Made by a program: the position numbers and the translations under genes
Shown here: positions 10,360 through 20,575 of the stretch, in pieces
Position numbering within the stretch: the first letter of the stretch is position 1
Layout: the number at the start of each line of letters is the position of its first letter
The notes under the pieces: generated by a model
Told to the model about the DNA's origin: nothing
The model's input: only the letters and a program-made list of their open reading frames with translations
Database searches by the model: none
NCBI GenBank assembly: GCA_014529385.2
Contig: CM043942.1
Location: forward strand, 8,616,001-8,680,000
Direction of reading: 5' to 3'
Length of the DNA: 64,000 nt
DNA from: Adiantum capillus-veneris
Taxonomy: Eukaryota; Streptophyta; Polypodiopsida; Polypodiales; Pteridaceae

Positions 10360-11100
10360 AAAGAGTATGGAGGGAGAGAAGATAAAATAAAATAAAAAAT
10401 AAATAAAAAATAAATAAATAATCTAAAAATGCAAGAGGGACACTAGCGCCATCGCTAGTACACCCCCTCTCAAGCCAAGCTAAGAACAGAGTAGATGGAG
10501 CTAGAGCATGCAAATGGGTCCAAAATTTCCAAAATTGAAGTGCTAGATGGACCAATGAAAGTGAAGTTTCCAAAAATGAATATGGCCTCCCTATAAAGGC
10601 CATTTTTGTATCATTTTTAAGGGCTTTTTGGCCTAGGCTTTTGTGGAGCCGACTGCAGAGAGCCAATATATATGGGTGAATTTTTGAGGGAACGTTTTGC
10701 ACTGTGGAAACCGGTAAAAGCCCATTGAGTTGTTGTGAGTTCTTTTTTCCAGGTTTTCTCTTTGGAGCAACGTGTGAGTATCAAGGGAGATCTGAAAGAG
10801 CGTCAGGAGCACGAAAGAACTGGATGGCAGTGCAACTTTGAGGAGCTTTCTGATCCTTGGGTTGCAATTCAAAGGGCATACCAAAGTGGGCATATGCAAC
10901 AGAATTGTAAAAGAGTAATCAGAAATCTAAATTTGTATCACCAATCAATTGACAACATTTGTTTTGACTTGCTTCTATGTTTCTTACCACTTTATCAATT
11001 AATAGCGTTCTTATTTGCAATCTTTTCTCTTAAACATGGAGGTTGTGCCAAGATAATTTCATTGCACTTTCACACACATCAAAACATTTAACCATGCACA
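10360..11100. other. Gene-free stretch with AT-rich run and possible promoter
   Basis: An AATAAATAAATAAA-type run occupies about 10382-10424. A TATA box lies at 10592-10598. The short frames here look random and resemble nothing I know. The style (TATA, then a transcribed-looking leader) suggests remains of an LTR, but I cannot place its ends. Confidence 0.35.
10592..10598 (+). promoter_or_regulatory. Candidate TATA box in LTR-like DNA
   Basis: CCTCCCTATAAAGGCCATTT is a canonical TATA context and resembles the copia D promoter at 50312. No coding region follows, so it is probably a relic LTR promoter. Confidence 0.35.
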
Positions 11101-11103
11101 TAA

Positions 11104-11560
11104 ACTTCAAGAGAATTACAAAATTAAGAGCTGTAAACTGATGAGCATTGGATTTTCTTGGAGCCGGTCCCCCCTCAAAAAGGACTTGCATTATAACTGT
11201 CTCAAAAGAGATCTTGGTTACAATACATACTTATGCTCTTGTGGAGTGTTTCTTGAATCAAGAAGATGGGGTACTTCAAGATTCTATGGTATAATCCTCC
11301 TTCCCAAACCCTAAACCTCCCAATGGGGAGAAAGGATCTACAAGAAAAGAGGTAGATGATGGTGAAAAGAAGTATTTTTCAAGCAATAGAATTGTACCCT
11401 GTATACGCTTACTCCAACAAGCTCTTAGGATAACTTAGATTTGCATCATAGCCAAGGTTCTTGAGCATAAAGACTATCTCTTAAGCTCCCATGAGAGAGG
11501 GAGTGAGAAAGAGCTTGCTTGGCCACAATGTGCACTTTGCATGTATGCAAAAATAAGGGA
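11104..11560 (-). mobile_element. Diverged gypsy-I-like LTR fragment
   Basis: TTGGAGCCGGTCCCCCCTC followed by TTGCATTATAACTGTCTC matches GTGGAGCCAGTCCCCCCTC and TTGTATTATAGATTCTCC of the E LTR near 59065. Downstream, GGATTTGCATTCCATAGCCAAG (E, about 59440) corresponds to AGATTTGCATCATAGCCAAG here (about 11440). Order and strand agree with the E LTR. There are many substitutions, so it is old. No flanking TSD was found. Confidence 0.6.
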
Positions 11561-11769
11561 GAGAGAGAAACCAAAGAAACCCATGAGACCTCTTACTATT
11601 CCTTTCTCCCAACTTGCACAAATTAAAAAAGAAAGATCACTAGGTGGTCAACAATGAAATGTAAACACTTAAGAATGCAACTTATGCTTTCTCAAACACT
11701 AGTGTAAACTTGTCATCCTTCTTGAAGAACTCATGCCCTCTTCATTTTGGCTTGTCTTTGGCAAGATTA

Positions 11770-11792
11770 CCCCCCCCCCCCCCCCCCCCCCA

Positions 11793-11819
<27 letters not shown>
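11770..11819 (+). repeat. Poly-C (22 nt) followed by (AC)n
   Basis: This is a pure C run (11770-11791) directly followed by an AC microsatellite to 11819. Frames across it are artefacts of the repeat. Confidence 0.95.
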
Positions 11820-11823
<4 letters not shown>

Positions 11824-11939
11824 TAGTGGATTGTTTGAACGGGTGCCCACCTGGCCGGACATGTAGCTGGACACCACATTTGTACTATGTTTTTTTTTCG
11901 AGCTATTGTAGTGATATTCTGTGTAAATCTTGATTCCAG

Positions 11940-12736
11940 AGTAGCAGGCCAATTCCTTGAGATGTAATTCTTTTATGATGATTATAAAGGTCTGTTTGAG
12001 TCGGCCACTGGCTATTTAGAAAGCCCTAGGTATAAAGGTCAATAACCTTAATGTGAAAGGAGGCTTATCTTTTGAAGAAGAGGGAGCTTTACAAATGTAT
12101 GCTCAAGCTACTAAGCTGCTCCAACTTGTAATCAACTTTTCTAATGATTGGGTGATCCGTTTTCAATTCCAAAACTTGCATTGTGTTCCTCTCTCTTTGC
12201 TCTTTCAATTAAGTGTACGCATTGTTAGTTTTGTTGAGGTTTGTGACTATGTGTTAGTGAGCCTAATCTTCAAGTTTGAGTGCTTAAATCAATGTTTTCT
12301 GATGTTTTGACCATAGAAGAGTAATTTAATACCATAGGGTGACATTTTTGGTATGTTCTGTTGCAATTTTCAGGATCTTTTTCATGATGGATTGTGATTT
12401 TGGTACCTTGTTGGATTTCGACCATACTTGGTAGGATAGTGCCCTTAGCTGTTCTAGACCTCCTCCTAATGTTTTGTTGCATTTCGAGTCCGTTCGAGTG
12501 CCAAAATGGCATGATGACCTAGAGCGGTGAGAAAGGACATATGCAAATTTTGGTGATCATTGAGTGGTGATTTGCTTGTTGAGTTGGTGTGTTTACTTAT
12601 TAGGTTCACTTCTTGAGATTGACAATCTCAAAGAGTCTCCGTGCCCCATTCGAGTCACTTCCATGAGTATTGACATTATGTTAGTGCCAGATAACTATGT
12701 TACATACGTCCGTCGCCGGCGATGACCTGCTAATAT
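11940..12736 (+). mobile_element. LTR 3' part of a Tat/Athila-like Ty3/gypsy element
   Basis: This lies immediately upstream of an Athila/Tat-type primer-binding site. It holds a TATA box (12031) and an LTR-like leader. The last 180 bp (about 12550-12736) have an inverted relative at about 46199-46385, sharing TTGAGATTGACAATCTCAA/GAG, GAGTATTGACATTATG and TTAGTGCCAGATA. That shows a repeated LTR family. The upstream boundary is not visible, so the start is arbitrary. Confidence 0.55.
12031..12037 (+). promoter_or_regulatory. TATA box of the Tat/Athila-like LTR
   Basis: CCTAGGTATAAAGGTCAATA is a canonical TATA box about 700 bp before the PBS, a reasonable R/U5 distance for long LTRs. Confidence 0.4.
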
Positions 12737-12754
12737 TGGCGCCGCTATCGGGGA
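12737..12754 (+). promoter_or_regulatory. Athila/Tat-type primer-binding site
   Basis: TGGCGCCGCTATCGGGGA differs from the common plant Tat/Athila PBS (TGGCGCCGTTGCCGGGGA) at two central positions. It marks where a tRNA would prime minus-strand DNA synthesis and fixes the LTR/internal boundary just upstream. Confidence 0.8.
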
Positions 12755-13280
12755 ATGATCCTAAGATGGTGAGTGACCTAGTGCATATTTAGAGCATTCT
12801 TTTTCAAAGATTTGTGTTCCATTCTGTTTACACTTTAGCAGTGAAGCAGTTAGACAGAGGGTTTAGTGCTTGGTAGAGTCTAGAAGTCGAGGACTTGCTA
12901 GGACTATTCTCGAGAGGTAAAGAGGTTTGTGAGTGAAATAGCCAAAAGAATTTCATTCTTGGATTTTTTCATTACTTTCAGAGTGCTGAACCATTTTTTG
13001 TTTTGACTTTATTTTATATCGTTTTGTCAATTTTTGTTTCATGTTTCATTTCAGTACTTAGGAGTAGAGTAAGTAGAAACTGCCACCATCAAATCTAGAC
13101 TGAAGATCAGAGGAAAAAAGGTTGAAAACCATATTTTGGCTGAATCGACCATAACTTTGAAATTCTAAAACTTTGATGGTAGAGACCTCAAAAGTGATCC
13201 AAATTAAAAAAATTGTGGATCAAAGGCATTGACATACTCTAGAAGTGATCTAGAAAGTTTAAGCAGGTTCAGTGGAGGAA

Positions 13281-16140
13281 CATGAATCGTGATCCTTGAC
13301 CCTCAAAGACCATTTTTGCAAAAAAGTGATCAATGAGACCTATGCATTAGTGGGACATTGCTCTGATCAAGTTTTCTTGAAAGAAAAACTCAAAATCACA
13401 TCAAAATTGGCTTCTATGGAAAAAACAGCAAAAAAAATATTGCAGACATAAAATTTGGGGTTTTTCAACTTTTTGGGATCCAAATCAAAAGAGAAGTGAA
13501 AATTTGATATCCACAGAGTGCAGACATATTGATGACCAAATTTCATGTTCAAATGTGGTGGAACATGGATGGCGATCCATGTCCCCCTTCATCATTTTGA
13601 GCTGATATTTGACCAGTAGGTGCTGATACCATTTGGAACTACTTTCCAAAAAGGCACCATAGCAAAAAATTAAACAAATGGGTCAAAATAACCAAACACA
13701 AAAACTAGTCAAAAACCACAGGGCAAACAGAAAAAATTGCTTTTGATAGAGAAAAAGTTGTCCAAATAAAAAAAAAGTGGTGGAATAGACTATTGATACT
13801 ACCACTAATCAGCAGTGTTCAGATCTGATGGAACATGGATCGCAATCCATGACCCCCTAAAGAAATTTTGAACAAAAACTATACCAGCATGTATCAAAGA
13901 CCATTGTGAACAAAACTTCCCAAAGAAGCATTGTCAAAAAAGTTCAAAAAGTGCGTCAAAAGAGCAAAAACAATTCAAGGTAAAAACCCTAAAATGAATC
14001 TATGGATTGACTTTTGCTTGACCTAATGAAGTCCAAATTATAAAAAAACCATATAGCAAGGATCAATGGACCAAGGGAAAGTTGTGTGTCAAGTTTGATT
14101 ACCATCTGACACAAGGGTACATGGATAGCGATCCATGTCTCCCTATCACAGACTGAGACTAAATTTGTATCGTAGCTAGAGCACATCACATGAAGTCTAG
14201 TGGTCTTTTCAAAAATGAATTTGGATATCAAAAACCAATTTAACACTAGAATGGTAACATGACACTTTTATGTCCTTGGACACTTTTGTGTCCTGTTAAG
14301 TGACCATTTTGCTTGAATTATTTGAAGAGTATGAAAATGAATTTCTAGGTGCTATATATCCACAAAGTTGCCTTATGAGCTGAAAAAAACTTAGCATTTT
14401 TTTTTTAGTATCGATCTCACCATTAACCTTACTCTTGCACAACATTTTTGAACCTAAACTGTGTGAAAAAACGGGTCCTGTTTTTGGTTTATTTTCAATT
14501 TTTGGCAACTATACCACTCTAAACTTCATGTTTGTGAGGTTTAGATGGCTAGAGGTTGGGCCTTCATAGTTATCAATATGTTTTGATGCTTTTAGGGAGA
14601 GCTAAGTGTTAAAATTGAAAGTTATGACCAGTTTACAAGAATTGCATAATCCTGTTTTTTGGCCAAAATTAGCACTTTTATGATTTTTTTGGTGGCTTTC
14701 TTGATATCCAAATTCAATTTTGATTGTATAAGTGTAATGTATAACATAAAGCTAATCTTCCTTGAGTTTTGGGGGACCTAATATGCTATATAGCATAGTA
14801 TATGATGATGGTTGAGTTTTTTGATTTGCTGAAGAATACGATACATTTTAAAATAGCAAGTATAACTTTCTCAATATTGCTAGTTTCTTAGGCCAATTGT
14901 GTGCATTTTGTAGGTAGTAACCATATCTAATCATAGACTACAAACTTGGCTAGATATTGAGTAGTTTCTATGGATTTCTAGAGGTCATAATGCTAAACCC
15001 AGTTTTTTCATGTTTGCTGTATTTAGCTCTTTATCATTGCCTCCAAGGTTCCAATTGTAAGAGATCCATTATCCTTTTGACATGCTCCATGGCTCCTTTT
15101 GAATCCAAAGGCCCAAAGGAAACTAAGAAAACATGTATATAGTATCTGTATTGAGCGTGACTATAGAAACTTTGATTGATAGGTCCGTAGAATGGCAAAA
15201 ATGCAACTTTTTTGTACCTATTTTTTTGCCCAAAAAAAAATTAGTGAGGTAAAAGCAACCATATGTTTTGGTCACCAACCATTGAAGTTAACGGGGCATT
15301 TTATCTCATGTCCTACAAAAATCCCCACTCTTATTTATATGCAATCAACCATAAGATATTGCTGTTTTGGGAAAAATGCATTGGTCCATCAACTTTGGAG
15401 GCTTGTAGTGACCAAGCGATGAGAAAAATTACAAGTTTCTCATTTTTCCAATATGTAGTAGTTATTGAACTATAATCTCATGAAAGGATTTTTCAAAATG
15501 AGTGGATCTATTATGGTTTTGGAATTTTTTCCCAAAACCTTGAAAGGACACTTTTATGTCCTGTTAGGTTACCATTCTAGTGTTAAAAGCCCAAAATTGT
15601 CAAGCATTTTGACAAAGTGCAAAAACTGACCTAATCTTCAATCTAGGGGTCCATTTTCAAAGATTTATGATACCATAGGACCTACTAGTCATGCTGATTT
15701 TGATGGTACCAAGAAAAGTCAATTTGGGCTCCAATCATGGATCTCAATCCATGACCCCATAGTGACAACTTGACCTAAAATTTTCTAGATCAATAGTCCA
15801 TAGACAAAAAAACATATCCCCAAGTCCAATTTTGGAAAAAAAATCAACAAAATGAAGCAAAATAGGTGACATACAGAAAACAACACTGCAGACCTAGTGT
15901 TGGCCATTTGACCTATCAAACCAAGTCCAAATCCACAAAGATTTGAGATTTAGCTTGTGGACATAGTGAGTAGCAAGCTTCCAAGAGAGAAATTCCAGAT
16001 GTTGTGGAACATGGAGCGCAATCCATGTCCCCCAACCTCAAAATTTGATGAAAATTGGTACAGAGCCTGTATATGACTTGTCTACATACAATCAAAATTT
16101 CAAGTAAAAATTTGTCAAGGTTCATGGATTGCGATCCATG
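13281..16140 (+). repeat. Seven spaced copies of the palindrome CATGGATCGCGATCCATG
   Basis: Copies lie at 13281, 13564, 13834, 14120, 15736, 16010 and 16123, each 18 bp. The consensus CATGGATcGCgATCCATG is a perfect dyad, and single copies deviate at up to four positions. Most are preceded by GGAAC or similar and followed by (A/T)(C/G)(C/A)CCC. Spacings are 283, 270, 286, 1616, 274 and 113 bp. Subtracting the 1343-bp TTAA insertion turns 1616 into 273. The DNA between copies is only weakly alike, so the palindrome is the conserved part of a very old tandem array. Confidence 0.9.
14244..15582. mobile_element. TTAA-flanked non-autonomous DNA transposon, piggyBac-like ends
   Basis: The ends are CACTAGAATGGTAAC (14244-14258) and its exact reverse complement (15568-15582), flanked by TTAA at 14240-14243 and 15583-15586. 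Subterminal GACACTTTTATGTCC-type hairpins (GGACAC-TTTT-GTGTCC) occur twice on the left and once on the right. The terminal 13 bases match the known piggyBac end CCCTAGAAAGATA at 10 of 13 positions, and TTAA is the piggyBac target site. No transposase frame is present in 1339 bp. Removing it restores the 270-286 bp palindrome period of the host repeat. A TA-flanked mariner-like reading cannot be excluded, because TTAA contains TA. Confidence 0.75.
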
Positions 16141-16387
16141 TACCTCTTCATAGTGGGGTATCTGACTTGATGACCTTATAGACATACTTGAGTACATCTC
16201 AAATCTCAAGTTTGAGCTAAAAATACCTTTTGGAGACTAAGATACAAGCCAAAGTTCCTGTGTCTTGGTCTTGAAAATGTTTTGAGTGCTGTTTTAAGTG
16301 TAGTTCACCAAAATTTCTCTAACTTTTGATACACAACTCCAAATTGAGTAAGGTATAGCCAGGAAGAAAGCTTGCAGGCAATAGGGA

Positions 16388-16403
16388 CCCCCCCCCCCCC
16401 CCC
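16388..16403 (+). repeat. Poly-C run (16 nt)
   Basis: This pure C run lies just before the first copy of the 16412/17225 direct repeat. Confidence 0.9.
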
Positions 16404-16411
16404 ACTTTTTC

Positions 16412-16615
16412 TCCCCCTCTCTTTTCCTTTACCTCTAGTCAAAACAAGCTTTCCCGGCTAAGATTTGTTAATCAAAAGTTTTGGTTTTGAAGCTGATTTT
16501 TTAAAGGTTTCCTAAATCCAAACTTTTAGGGTACCCAAAACCACTTTTAGGGATAAGTTGCATTAAGCCAAAGTGGGATTGTCAGACACTATCTTGAGAG
16601 TTTTGAGAGAACTTT
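16412..16615 (+). repeat. Direct repeat, copy 1
   Basis: It matches 17225-17480 (for example CTCTCTTTTCCTTTACCTCT, AGATTTGTTAATCAAAAG and GGATAAGTTGCATTAAGCC). It lacks about 60 bp that copy 2 has, around GACCTCGATAGGGGGG. The repeats flank the 126-codon ORF. No TG...CA ends or PBS were seen. Confidence 0.85.
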
Positions 16616-16620
16616 AACAC

Positions 16621-17001
16621 ATGACAAATCATCCACCACCATGTTTTTCTACTCCACTCACAGACATGAAAAACACAAGAAACACTACAATGCATTTGAC
16701 AGTGGGATTGAGGAAATACGTAGAGGAGAGGCATCCGCTGATCAACAAACCGAACGTGAGATTCATCAAAACCAATGAAGCCATGAAAGTTCTAAAGGAT
16801 TATGATCATGAGGATTTGTATGGGTTCACAATGGAAGATCCATATACCTTCTACAAGTGTGTAGAACCCTATGCAAGAGAGTTGATATCCCATAAGAATC
16901 TCTATGCATTCACGTATAAAGATGGCCACAGAGTGCAAGTATTGATGGTAGATAAGTATGGATGTGAGTACAAACTTGTTGATCCAATTGAGTTAAATTG
17001 A
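16621..17001 (+). CDS. Orphan 126-codon ORF between direct repeats
   Basis: The ORF starts at an ATG, is uninterrupted and has a balanced, soluble-protein composition: RKYVEERHPLINKPNVRF, DYDHEDLYGFTMEDPYTFY and LVDKYGCEYKLVDPIEL-like segments, rich in Tyr, Asp, Glu and Lys. I do not recognise the family; there is no signal peptide, membrane segment or zinc motif. It sits between two direct repeats and near simple-sequence tracts, all within transposon-rich DNA, so it may be a captured exon or a transposon-encoded fragment. Its ATG directly follows repeat copy 1. It could be a chance frame, but the composition is unlike the surrounding AT-rich noise. Confidence 0.4.
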   Translation: MTNHPPPCFSTPLTDMKNTRNTTMHLTVGLRKYVEERHPLINKPNVRFIKTNEAMKVLKDYDHEDLYGFTMEDPYTFYKCVEPYARELISHKNLYAFTYKDGHRVQVLMVDKYGCEYKLVDPIELN

Positions 17002-17131
17002 TATGCATACAAGGGTACATTGATCTCTACTTAAACAATGCCAGGGCATGATTCAGAGAGGATTCCACCAAGCTTTTCTCCAAGACTGATGAGCTAATTA
17101 AGAGAAACGTGTTTCATGTAAACATGTGTTG

Positions 17132-17136
<5 letters not shown>

Positions 17137-17200
<64 letters not shown>
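17137..17200 (+). repeat. (TC)n microsatellite
   Basis: About 32 uninterrupted TC units lie just upstream of direct-repeat copy 2. Confidence 0.95.
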
Positions 17201-17202
<2 letters not shown>

Positions 17203-17224
17203 CCTTCCGCCTGGCTATTTCTTC

Positions 17225-17480
17225 TTTTTTTCCCCTCTCTTTTCCTTTACCTCTAGTTAGAACAAGCTTCGCTCACTAAGATTTGTTAATCAAAAGTTTT
17301 GGTTTTAAAGCTGAAATTTTTAAGGTTTCCTAAATCCAAAATTTAAGGATACCCAAAACTAGTTTCTAGAGTCCAAAAATCCACAAAGATCTGACTTTGA
17401 GAGACCTCGATAGGGGGGCAAAAAGGGATAAGTTGCATTAAGCCAAAGTGGGCTTGCTAGAGACTATCTTGATGGTTTCA
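17225..17480 (+). repeat. Direct repeat, copy 2
   Basis: This is the partner of 16412-16615; see that entry. It ends in GCCAAAGTGGGCTTGC / ACTATCTTGATGG, matching the GACTATCTTGAGAG-type end of copy 1. Confidence 0.85.
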
Positions 17481-17639
17481 AGTGTGTGAGACAAGGGGAA
17501 CTAGTGCCTTGGAGTCCACCTCCCACTATATGATATGGCTCATAGCCCTTTGCCCTAGTTGGACTCCCTTTCCACAGTGCCTAGCCCGGCCTTGCCCTTA
17601 GCTAGTCCCCCCTTAAAGAAGAGTTTTCATCCTTGAAAA

Positions 17640-18107
17640 CAAAAGCGGGAAATTTCTTCTTCAGAACACTAATGTTTTCCCAAGTGGTGCCTTTCTCAGG
17701 TCAATCTTTCCACTTGATTAAGGCTTGTTGACGTACATGATGATGCGTACGTAAATCATGATAGTCAAGAATGCGATCTGTTTCATGCGGTAAGGTAGGA
17801 GGTTCAATGAAATAAACCAAAATCTGTTGGTCATTGACATTATCGTCCCCATGTAATCGCTTTCGTAAACGGATTACATCAAACACTGGATGAATACAAG
17901 AATGTGTAGGTAGCAATAATTTGTAGGCACGATCACCTACTCGCTTGAGTATTTTGAAAGGCCCACAATATCATGAAGATAATTTAGGTGTTGGCCCAGT
18001 TTTCAGACTTCCTGAATGTTCTCGCACATGTAAAAATACTTCCTCCCCTTCCTCAAAGGTAACTTGCCGACAAGTTACCTCCTTCCTCCCGGGTAACTTG
18101 GACCTCG
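17640..18107 (-). pseudogene. gypsy-II integrase C-terminus and chromodomain
   Basis: The minus strand reads YCGPFKILKRVGDRAYKLLL, then HPVFDVIRLRKRLHGDD, then PPTLPHETDRILDYHD and VRQQALIKWKD. These are the integrase C-terminal GPF/Y-type segment and chromodomain of a chromovirus-like Ty3/gypsy element. A stop follows IKWKD, and the homology runs on in the same frame (TTWENISVLKKKFP). The integrase core is missing: at about 18107 this piece joins directly to the H2C2 zinc finger of array unit 1. It is the downstream end of the gypsy-II array. The spacer 17481-17640 shows nothing recognisable. Confidence 0.8.
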
Positions 18108-20575
18108 GTGCCCTGCACTTGGACTATCATGACATTCATAAAGAATTTGATGCCGAATGTCTGTGTCCGTTGGTACACAAACTCTCCCCTTATGGAGTAG
18201 GTACCCATTGTCAATGGTGAAATGGTTCCATCACTGTGGTTCATCACTTGACAGAGGAGAACTATGTGTGGAGGTTAACGTGACACTACCATTATTGGAG
18301 TGAGAAGGATCCCTCATTTGAACATGGCTCCACACTTTAGAATATGCGTCATCATGCTCATATTTGCTCTTTAGAGAATCTAAAAATTGATTACGAAGTT
18401 CCGTGGACAAGAGAGAATTGATCTCTGGCATACGACTTAGAGCATCAGCCACCACATTGTATCGATACCGGAGCTTGGCGTCATATTCCTGAAGGATCTC
18501 AGTCCACCTGGCTTTCCGACCCTTCAATCCATTTGTTGTGTAAACCATTTGATGCTTTCATGGTCAAACACAATCTCAAACTGAGCACCATACAAATAAT
18601 GTCGCCATGTTTTTAAGGCAGACACTATTACATAGAATTCGCATTCATAAGCAGAGTAGTTCTGTTGTGCTGCATCAAGCTTCTTGCTTTCAAATGCAAT
18701 TGGCCGTCCATCTTGTAACATGAGTGCTCCAATAGCACGGTCACTGGCACCGGTTTCCAAAATGAATGCTTTGAAAGGGCCTACAATAGCTAGTATGGGA
18801 GCTGTAGCTAATGCATCCTTGAGTGTATCGAACCTATGCTGTTGAGCGGGTCCCCACTGAAAAGCTTTGCCTTTTCCTTTCAGTTGGTCCGTCATGGAAA
18901 CAACAATATTAGCATAGTTTTTAACGATTCTTTGATAAAAACTTGCAAATCTTGAAAAAAAATTGTAACTCCTCCAGATTTTTAGGAGAAGGCCACTGCC
19001 GGATTATATCCACTTTGGATTGATCCATATAGAGCCCATTAGCTGAAATAACATGCCCAAGATAGTGAAAATTTATTCTTTCAAAAAATCACACTTAGAT
19101 TCCTTGGCATATAATTTATTTGTTCGTAACAATTCGAACACCTGCCTCAGATGTTGTAAGTGTTCTTCTTCAGAAGCACTGTAGACTAGAATGTCATCGA
19201 GAAAAACGATGACAAATTTGCCCAAATACGGCCTTAACACACTATCCATAAGTGTCATGAATGTTGCGGGCGCATTGGTTAACCCAAAGGCATAACCAAA
19301 AACTTGTAGTGTCCAAACCTTGTTTGGAATGCAGTTTTGGGTATATCAGCAAGTGGAATACGGACTTGGTGATAACCTGACCGCAAGTCTATTTTCATAA
19401 AAATAGGAGCATGAGTGAGTTTGTCGAACAACTCATCCATGCGTGGCAATGGGTACTTGTTCTTAAGAGTAGCCGCGTTTAAGCCACGGTAGTCTACGCA
19501 CATGCGCATACTGCCATCTTTTTTCTCCACTAATAGGATAGGAGAAGCCCATGGTGAAGAACTGGGTTGTATGGACCCTCTGCTAAGGTAGTCAGCAAGC
19601 TGACGTTTTACTTCAGCCGCTTCAGAGTAACTCATACGATAGGGTGGTTTACTAACAGGTTTACTGCATGCAACCACATCGATGCTATGTTGCACCGATC
19701 GTGTCGGCGGTAATCCTGGTGGCAAATCATTAGGAAAAACATCGTGAAATTTCTTTAATAAATTTTTTACATCACTAGAAACTGTCACTTGTTGGGAAGT
19801 AGCCATTGGTGGTAGAGATGAGAGAGAAGCATGCGGCGTCGAGGAATGTTCAACAGATTCAATGTTAGAGAGAAAATGAGACAATGAGTAACACAATAAA
19901 ACTTGATCAATTTCATTATAAAAAATGAGCTGCATAAGCTCGATTGTACATATCAATGGTGAAGAAGGTACATCCTTCTCTCCTAACAACAACACATGTG
20001 CGCCATGGGATTCGAACATCAAGCTGTTGTGCTCATAGCTACACTTCAGTGATGGTCCTAAGCTATGCAGCCATTCCCTACCAAGGAACACTTCTGCCAT
20101 CTCCATGTTCATAACCTGAAAATACAAGGATGTGGAGTAGCCCTGTACTCCCAACGGAACAGCTCGGACTTGCGTATCCCAGATTTCGGTATCATGTTCA
20201 TTCCTCATTGCTACGTTGTAGAAGTGGGTACTTAAAGTTTGAGGCAATTTGAGGTTTTTCACCAATCCATAATTGATAAATTTGTGAGTAGCACTGTCAT
20301 CTACCAAGATGCACACCTTGTGCCCTTGCAGAGATCCGTGCATATGTACTAACTCATGTGGTGCAAACGTCTATTGCCGCAAGCTGTGAGACAACATTCA
20401 TGCACCACCTCGGTGTGTGTTACTTCCACTATATAGAATTGTGAGGAAGACTCAAGAGGCAGAAGTTGCACCATGTGCACTACTCTCTCCTTGCCACGAG
20501 CAGCAAATTTCCCCTTGGGACAATTCTTTTTGCCATGATCGCTTCCTAAACATTAAAAACATTAAAAACAGTTAT
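18108..20575 (-). pseudogene. gypsy-II tandem unit 1 (CCHC-protease-RT-RNase H-IN zinc finger)
   Basis: Reading down the minus strand, the unit has a relic CCHC knuckle CLGSDHGKK (about 20540); the protease [14 protein letters not shown] (about 20290, Gly of the DxG motif replaced by Ser); the RT start [31 protein letters not shown] (about 19340); then a one-base deletion in [12 protein letters not shown] at about 19279; the RT active site FLDDILVYS (about 19200); RNase H with LETGASDRAIGALMLQDG (about 18720) and YNVVADALSRMPEINS; and the integrase zinc-finger start YECHDSPSAGHLG-like (about 18110-18150). The 354-codon frame 20343-19279 is the longest intact part. It is dead. Confidence 0.85.

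Larger units (their letters stand above)
12755..16380 (+). mobile_element. Coding-free interior of a Tat/Athila-like element (LARD-like)
   Basis: After the PBS there are about 3.6 kb (2.3 kb without the inserted TTAA element) without any gag or pol reading frame in any frame. This pattern fits large retrotransposon derivatives, which keep LTRs and priming sites but use proteins from a related element. The interior is organised around a periodic palindrome (13281-16140). The 3' LTR was not identified, so this could also be an element truncated before pol. Confidence 0.55.

Noticed and set aside
10633-11091. Overlapping frames on both strands near a TATA box as a host gene
   Set aside because: No recognisable domain, no conserved copy in the window and LTR-like surroundings.
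14241-15585. Reading the CACTAG ends as a CACTA transposon
   Set aside because: CACTA elements make 3-bp duplications. The flanks here are TAA on the left and TTA on the right, which do not match as direct repeats, whereas TTAA does.
13281-16140. CRISPR-like look of regularly spaced palindromic repeats
   Set aside because: Units are 270-286 bp apart, not 30-70, the intervening DNA is weakly repetitive rather than unique spacers, and the context is a plant retroelement.
16412-17480. Direct repeats as LTRs of a small retrotransposon
   Set aside because: No TG...CA termini, primer-binding site, polypurine tract or flanking duplication could be found.
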